This document shows positions 59,526 to 64,000 of a stretch of DNA of 64,000 nt, in pieces. The stretch comes from Zymobacter palmae. GTDB taxonomy: Bacteria; Pseudomonadota; Gammaproteobacteria; Pseudomonadales; Halomonadaceae. Numbering within the stretch: position 1 is the first letter of the stretch; each line of letters starts with the position of its first letter. The notes below the pieces were generated by a model that had not been told where the DNA came from, made no database searches, and saw only the letters and a list, made by a program, of their open reading frames with translations. The DNA is taken from assembly GCF_003610015.1 (NCBI RefSeq), contig NZ_AP018933.1, positions 2,638,035 to 2,702,034 of the forward strand, read 5' to 3'. Both the position numbers and the translations under genes were made by a program.

Positions 59526-59612
59526 CGTGTATCTGCTCGATCGCTTTTCGCTTACGTTACTGACGCACGTTTCGTGTGCCATATGTTCAGTGCGATGGAC
59601 ACCATGAAAGAT

Positions 59613-59703
59613 GCGGTCTGCGGTCTGCGGTCTGCGGTCTGCGGTCTGCGGTCTGCGGTCTGCGGTCTGCGGTCTGCGGTCTGCGGTCTGCGGTCTGCGG
59701 TCT
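59613..59703. repeat. Heptanucleotide tandem repeat (GCGGTCT)13
   Basis: Thirteen perfect copies in 91 bases, with two further bases of a partial copy. It is intergenic, so it is not under coding constraint, and a 7-base unit would shift spacing rather than protein sequence. Likely to vary in copy number between isolates. Confidence 0.97.
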
Positions 59704-59711
59704 GCAATAGC

Positions 59712-59752
59712 AAACGGCACCGCCCCCTGTCATGCAAGGAGCGGTGCCGTTT
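59712..59752 (-). terminator. Terminator of the BamE-like gene
   Basis: AAACGGCACCGC and GCGGTGCCGTTT form a perfect 12-bp stem with a 17-base loop; the short T-run is weak on the − strand (TTTGC). Confidence 0.65.
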
Positions 59753-59800
59753 CAATGGCAAGAGGCGACAATGGCTTCTGCCGTCTGTCTATTAACGTCG

Positions 59801-60148
59801 TTATGGTGCGATCGGTGTCACACGCTTATGCGACGTCATCACGCCGCTGCGATCGAACTCGAAGATGACGGATTCGCTCATGTTGTTCTGGGGCGCTGAA
59901 CGGAACGTGTGCGTGTAATCGTAGTACCACTGTTCGCCGCTCGTCGACTGCACGGTGCGCGTGGGCTGGCCGAGTCGGTTGGTCACCGCCAATGTCGTCG
60001 AGTAGCGATCCTTCAGCCCCGTCATCTGATCATCACGTACCTGAACCCCTGTCGTCTGTTCTTCAGGTGCAGAAATGCTGTGTACGATGCTGCAACCGCC
60101 CATGCTCAGCGCGGCGCCGAATGCCACTGCCGTCATGATGTTTTTCAT
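59801..60148 (-). CDS. SmpA/OmlA (BamE-like) domain lipoprotein
   Basis: A 115-residue lipoprotein: signal MKNIMTAVAFGAALSMGGC with the lipobox Cys at residue 19, then a small SmpA/OmlA-type fold with LAVTNRLGQPTRTVQSTSGEQWYYDYTH and VIFEFDRSGVMTSH. True BamE is usually encoded near fur or recN; here it lies alone, so this is a paralogous outer-membrane lipoprotein of unknown role rather than certain BamE. It is divergent from proP. Confidence 0.8.
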   Translation of the reverse strand: MKNIMTAVAFGAALSMGGCSIVHSISAPEEQTTGVQVRDDQMTGLKDRYSTTLAVTNRLGQPTRTVQSTSGEQWYYDYTHTFRSAPQNNMSESVIFEFDRSGVMTSHKRVTPIAP

Positions 60149-60478
60149 GGATATCCCTTTGTTTGTGTGTATGCCTCATCGGTCATCTTGGCCGACCGTG
60201 ACGATCATGTAATATCGGGAATGTATGGTGACGAACTCGCCGTCAGGAATCAATTACTCCTAAAGAAAAGCACAAAAATGCCATGCATTCCTTTTTTTAT
60301 TAGGAATGGCAATGATGTATGTCAAAACGTAACTCTCCTGTTTGTTCTTTATTTTTGGCATTTCCGGCCGCCTATATCCTCCAGCCTCAACTATCTTTAA
60401 AAGTATCGCGTAGTTGAAGAACCGCACGACGCCACCGTGTTTCGTAAATGCCGTGTTTCATGGATAAAGGATGATCGT
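60149..60478. other. Divergent region between the BamE-like gene and proP
   Basis: 330 bases. A hairpin-like element around 60278-60310 (TGCCA.. ATTCC / GGAAT.. TGGCA with a T-rich loop) is the only structure I note. Promoters for proP, likely osmoregulated, should be here. Confidence 0.4.
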
Positions 60479-61930
60479 ATGAACAACGCCAAGGATTCCT
60501 CGCACCGTAAGCGCTTCCGTCGACGCCGCCTTACCTTGGATGACATCACCGTTGTCGACAGTGCCATGCTGAAACGTGCGGTTTCGGCGGCCGCACTGGG
60601 CAACGCCATGGAGTGGTTCGACTTCGGGGTGTACAGCTATATCGCCTTTGCACTCAGTGAGGTGTTCTTCCACGATCTGCCCGAAAACATGCGCCTGATG
60701 GCCACCTTTGCCACCTTCGCGATTGCCTTCCTGGTGCGTCCGCTGGGGGGCCTATTCTTTGGCCCACTGGGCGACCGGGTTGGGCGTCAGAAGGTGCTGG
60801 CAGCGACGATGATCATCATGGCGATCAGTACGTTCTGCATTGGGTTAATTCCCAGCTATGCCACCATCGGTATTGCCGCCCCCATACTGCTGCTGATCGC
60901 GCGATTGGTGCAGGGATTTTCGACCGGTGGGGAATATGGTGGTGCGGCGACGTTCATCGCCGAATATTCGCCGGACCGCAAGCGTGGCTTTATGGGCAGC
61001 TGGCTGGAGTTCGGGACGCTGGCGGGCTACGTGCTGGGGGCGGCGCTGGTGACTGGAATCTCTGCGGTGATGGACCGTGAGACGCTGCTGGACTGGGGGT
61101 GGCGTATTCCATTCTTCATTGCCGGGCCTCTGGGACTCATCGGTTTGTATCTGCGCCTAAAACTGGAAGAAACACCGGCATTCCAGGCGCTCGAAGAAAG
61201 TGCGGAGCCACAAGAAACGCAGACACATACCGAGTTTTTCAAACGGCTATGGGGCCATTGGCGGGAGTTGGCGATCTGTATAGGGCTGGTACTGGTCTTC
61301 AACGTGACCGACTACATGCTGCTGTCCTATATGCCAACCTACCTGTCGGCTAACCTTAAATACGATACCAATCACGGGCTGTTGATGATCCTAATCGTCA
61401 TGCTGCTCATGATGGTGATCCAACCCTTTTTGGGGCTGCTGTGCGATCGCGTTGGACGACGTCCGGTTGTGATGGCGGGCTGCATCGGTACGTTTCTACT
61501 GGCATGGCCGTGCTTCGTGCTGATCCAGCAAGGATCGCATCTGTCGATCTTCGTCGGGCTGATGATTCTGGCCGCGCTGTTGAACTGCTTTACCAGCACC
61601 ATGCCCTCCACCCTGCCGGCATTGTTTCCCACCAGCATCCGCTATGGCGCGCTAGCCATTGCCTTTAACGTGTCGGTATCCGTGTTTGGCGGGACGACAC
61701 CGCTGGTAACGGCATGGCTCATTGATGTCACTCACAACCTAATGATGCCCGCTATCTACATGATGGGGGCTGCGGCCATCGGCTTCATCACGATCCTGAT
61801 GACGCGCGAAACGGCCAACCGTCCGCTGCGTGGATCCACGCCGACCGCTGCATCGCCTGAAGAAGCCAAGGAGCTGCTGGAAGAGCACCACGCCGAGCAG
61901 ACTCAGACGCCGCCAACCGAGCAGCCATGA
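60479..61930 (+). CDS. proP: ProP-like proline/glycine-betaine osmoporter (MHS family)
   Basis: A 483-residue major facilitator that couples proton influx to uptake of proline, betaine and related osmoprotectants. Close to E. coli ProP across the membrane region: LGNAMEWFDFGVYSYIAFAL, FLVRPLGGLFFGPLGDRVGRQK, QGFSTGGEYGGAATFIAEYSPDRKRGFMGSWLEFG, and RETANRPLRGSTPTAASPEEAKELLEEH. The C-terminal antiparallel coiled coil that tunes the osmotic threshold in E. coli is absent: only HHAEQTQTPPTEQP follows. AAGGA eight bases before the ATG at 60479. A terminator follows. Confidence 0.95.
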   Translation: MNNAKDSSHRKRFRRRRLTLDDITVVDSAMLKRAVSAAALGNAMEWFDFGVYSYIAFALSEVFFHDLPENMRLMATFATFAIAFLVRPLGGLFFGPLGDRVGRQKVLAATMIIMAISTFCIGLIPSYATIGIAAPILLLIARLVQGFSTGGEYGGAATFIAEYSPDRKRGFMGSWLEFGTLAGYVLGAALVTGISAVMDRETLLDWGWRIPFFIAGPLGLIGLYLRLKLEETPAFQALEESAEPQETQTHTEFFKRLWGHWRELAICIGLVLVFNVTDYMLLSYMPTYLSANLKYDTNHGLLMILIVMLLMMVIQPFLGLLCDRVGRRPVVMAGCIGTFLLAWPCFVLIQQGSHLSIFVGLMILAALLNCFTSTMPSTLPALFPTSIRYGALAIAFNVSVSVFGGTTPLVTAWLIDVTHNLMMPAIYMMGAAAIGFITILMTRETANRPLRGSTPTAASPEEAKELLEEHHAEQTQTPPTEQP

Positions 61931-61960
61931 AGCCGTAGGCATCACCTGCTGCGCAACGAC

Positions 61961-61992
61961 AAAGGGCCGCTTGAACGCGGCCCTTTCTTTTT
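61961..61992 (+). terminator. Rho-independent terminator after proP
   Basis: AAAGGGCCGC pairs with GCGGCCCTTT (10 bp) around a 6-base loop, followed by CTTTTTC. It also separates the convergent copper ATPase gene. Confidence 0.9.
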
Positions 61993-62027
61993 CAATTGCC
62001 CTCGTTGGGGCGCACCACTTATCGCTA

Positions 62028-64000
62028 CTACAGCTGCGAACCTGAATGTGGATAGCGTACGTGACTGTGCGATGGCGGCAGCCAGCGTTGCAGCAGCAGC
62101 GAGTTTACGATCACAGAAACGGAGCTCATCACCATCGCGGCACCGGCAATCACGGGATTGAGCAGGCCGAAAGCCGCCAGTGGAATACCCAGTCCGTTAT
62201 AGAAGAAGGCAAAGAACAGGTTTTGATAGATGCGCCGCAGCGTGGCCCTTGAAAGCGATAGGGCATCCAGCACGCCTTCGAGCCGATTGTGGGTCAGGAT
62301 GATATCAGCGGCTTCCAGCGATACGTCTGCGCCCGCCCCAATCGCGATGCCGACGTCGGCCGTGGCCAGCGCTGGAGCATCGTTGATGCCGTCGCCCAGC
62401 ATCGCTACCTTGCCGTCTCGCTGCTGGAGCATCTCGACGGTGGCAGCCTTGCCTTCCGGCAGCACGCCTGCGATCACCTCGTCGATGCCTACCTCACCGG
62501 CAACGCGAGCGGCCACCCGTGCGGCATCTCCAGTCAGCATTACGACATGAACACCCTGTTCATTCAGCCGTTTGACCGTGCGTATGGCGCCGGAGCGCAG
62601 GCGGTCACTTAAGCCAACATAACCCATGACATACTGGCCACGCACGATACCGATGACCGTGATACCCTGCTCTTCTTGGCGGTCAATCCATGCCCGTGAT
62701 ACAGCGTCGAAGACGGGGTCTCCGAGTAGCGACAGTTCGCGCACAAAGCTGACCGACCCCGAGGCCACAACGTCATCGTTCAGTTGACCGATCACACCAC
62801 GACCGGGGTGCAACTTCACATTCATCACGCCCAATGGGGCGATATCGGCGGCCTGAGCATGGCACACTAGCGCTTGGGCCAGCGGGTGCTCGGAGTACTG
62901 TTCCACACCATAAGCGGCACTCAACAGATCACGTTCACTCACCCCTGGGGCTTTGGTCATACTCACCACCTTCGGACGCCCTTCGGTCAGCGTGCCGGTC
63001 TTGTCCATGATCAACGTATCGACGTGGCGCATCTGCTCCAGCGCCTGCGCATGTCGGAACAGCAGCCCGGCGGTCGCACCACGCCCCATGCCGACCATCA
63101 CCGCCGTTGGGGCCGCCAAACCGATCGCGCATGGACACGCGATGACCAGTACCGCCACAGCACTCAGAAAGGCATTCAGCGCATTGCCGCTCCAACCCCA
63201 ACCGATAAAAAACGTCAGCGCGGCTATGATCAGTACGATAGGAATAAAATAGGTGGCGGCACGATCGGCCAGCCGCTGTACGCGTGCCTTAGAGCGCTGC
63301 GCCTGTTCGACCAGCGAGATGATGCGGGCAAGGCTAGTATCGTTGCCGATACGGGTCGCCTTCATGCGCAGCGTTCCCGTGCAGTTGAGCGTGGCGGCGA
63401 AGACTTCGTGCCCTTCGCGCTTGCACACGTACTGACTTTCACCGCTCAGTACCGACTCATCCAGCTCCGAGGTACCGTCAATGATGACGCCATCAGCAGG
63501 CAGCTTTTCGCCAGGGCGCACCACCAGCGTATCGCCAAGCCTCAGCTGATCAGCATCCACGTCGACCAGAGCGCGGTTACGCTCGACATGAGCCTGCAGT
63601 GGCCGCAGCGCCAGCAGCATGTCAATGGCGGCTCCTGCTCGGCAACGTGCCAGACCTTCCAACATCCGCCCCGACAGCACCAGCGTCACAACCATAGCGC
63701 TGGTATCGAAATACAGAGGCACGTCTAATCGCAGGCACAGTGCTAGCGTGCTGAAGCCATAGGCGATACCTGTTCCCAACGCAACCAGTACATCCATATC
63801 GGTCTGTCGGCGGCGTAATGCGCGCCATGCCTTCACATAGAGCAATCGCGCGCACCATAGCTGGATCGGCGTGGCCAGCGCCCACTGCACCCACGGGGAC
63901 AGCTCAATCGTCGGCGACATGAACATCCCCAGCATCTGCACCAAGAGCGGCAGACTCAACAGGGCAGCCACCGCCAGCCCGATAGCATCACGGCGCGCCA
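62028..64000 (-). CDS. copA: Copper-translocating P-type ATPase (CopA-like), 5' truncated by the window edge
   Basis: P1B-type ATPase exporting monovalent copper (or silver) to the periplasm. Visible: TDMDVLVALGTG, the actuator motif SGES, the metal-binding CPC in ACPCAIGLAAPTA, the phosphorylated Asp in DKTGTLTEG, the HP dipeptide EHPLAQAL, LTGD and GDGINDAPAL. About eight membrane helices are expected. The frame stays open to the window edge (RRDAIGLAVAALLSLP), so N-terminal heavy-metal-binding domains and the start lie outside. CPC and the IB motifs indicate Cu(I) rather than Zn/Cd specificity. Confidence 0.93.
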   Translation of the reverse strand, partial: ARRDAIGLAVAALLSLPLLVQMLGMFMSPTIELSPWVQWALATPIQLWCARLLYVKAWRALRRRQTDMDVLVALGTGIAYGFSTLALCLRLDVPLYFDTSAMVVTLVLSGRMLEGLARCRAGAAIDMLLALRPLQAHVERNRALVDVDADQLRLGDTLVVRPGEKLPADGVIIDGTSELDESVLSGESQYVCKREGHEVFAATLNCTGTLRMKATRIGNDTSLARIISLVEQAQRSKARVQRLADRAATYFIPIVLIIAALTFFIGWGWSGNALNAFLSAVAVLVIACPCAIGLAAPTAVMVGMGRGATAGLLFRHAQALEQMRHVDTLIMDKTGTLTEGRPKVVSMTKAPGVSERDLLSAAYGVEQYSEHPLAQALVCHAQAADIAPLGVMNVKLHPGRGVIGQLNDDVVASGSVSFVRELSLLGDPVFDAVSRAWIDRQEEQGITVIGIVRGQYVMGYVGLSDRLRSGAIRTVKRLNEQGVHVVMLTGDAARVAARVAGEVGIDEVIAGVLPEGKAATVEMLQQRDGKVAMLGDGINDAPALATADVGIAIGAGADVSLEAADIILTHNRLEGVLDALSLSRATLRRIYQNLFFAFFYNGLGIPLAAFGLLNPVIAGAAMVMSSVSVIVNSLLLQRWLPPSHSHVRYPHSGSQL

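Larger units (their letters stand above)
59458..59800. other. Intergenic region with heptamer repeat between adhP and the BamE-like gene
   Basis: 343 bases between convergent genes. It holds the adhP hairpin, a 13-copy 7-base repeat and the terminator of the BamE-like gene, each listed separately, and no gene. Confidence 0.6.

Noticed and set aside
59613..59703. Possible CRISPR array
   Set aside because: The 7-base units are contiguous with no spacers; same reasoning excludes the 9-mer and 6-mer arrays.

Overview
The window looks like chromosomal DNA of a moderately GC-rich gammaproteobacterium. Gene orders ispG-hisS-yfgM-bamB-der, dprA-tsaC-hemF-aroE and def-fmt-rsmB are typical of that class. 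An Entner-Doudoroff type sugar set (glk, gap, zwf, pgl, hexR), an ethanol-type alcohol dehydrogenase and a ProP osmoporter point to the Halomonadaceae, perhaps a sugar-fermenting member such as the Zymobacter/Carnimonas group. The genus is inference only; no rRNA gene is present to settle it.

Layout. 1-6.2 kb: isoprenoid, tRNA-charging and outer-membrane/ribosome assembly genes (ispG partial, hisS, yfgM, bamB, der), + strand. 6.2-10.9 kb: a − strand cluster dprA-tsaC-hemF-aroE-DUF815 ATPase. 11.0-13.9 kb: def-fmt-rsmB, divergent from it. 14.2-22.1 kb: two tandem paralogous nonribosomal peptide synthetases, each condensation-adenylation-carrier-thioesterase and about the size of EntF; this is the most notable locus. 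22.2-25.7 kb: gap, then glk and a hexose-phosphate mutarotase on the other strand. 25.9-32.1 kb: an amino-acid exporter, a secreted protein made of 10 GGN + 10 GAN repeats, a CodB-like permease with a PucR regulator, and a secreted acid phosphatase with a candidate Pho box. 32.4-37.1 kb: a VasX-like type VI secretion effector with a secreted partner gene. 37.7-41.1 kb: pgl-zwf divergent from hexR. 41.2-51.9 kb: a glycosyltransferase with an (AQ)n tail, opgD, yidB, an MFS exporter, uspA, ilvE, an AT-rich orphan gene, chaC, a uracil/pyrimidine permease and a small membrane protein. 52.0-58.1 kb: tRNA-Thr(CGT) followed by a single-chain type ISP restriction-modification enzyme and a SUKH-family protein, probably an acquired defence segment. 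58.4-64.0 kb: alcohol dehydrogenase, a BamE-like lipoprotein, proP and a truncated copper-type P-ATPase.

How parts fit. Glk, mutarotase, Zwf and Pgl feed glucose into 6-phosphogluconate, Gap handles the triose phosphate and Adh can close the redox balance to an alcohol; HexR is the expected regulator, though I could not find a convincing HexR box. edd, eda and pyruvate decarboxylase are not in the window. Three perfect short tandem repeats (units 9, 6 and 7 bases) are candidate variable loci. I see no rRNA, insertion sequence, CRISPR array or prophage structural gene.
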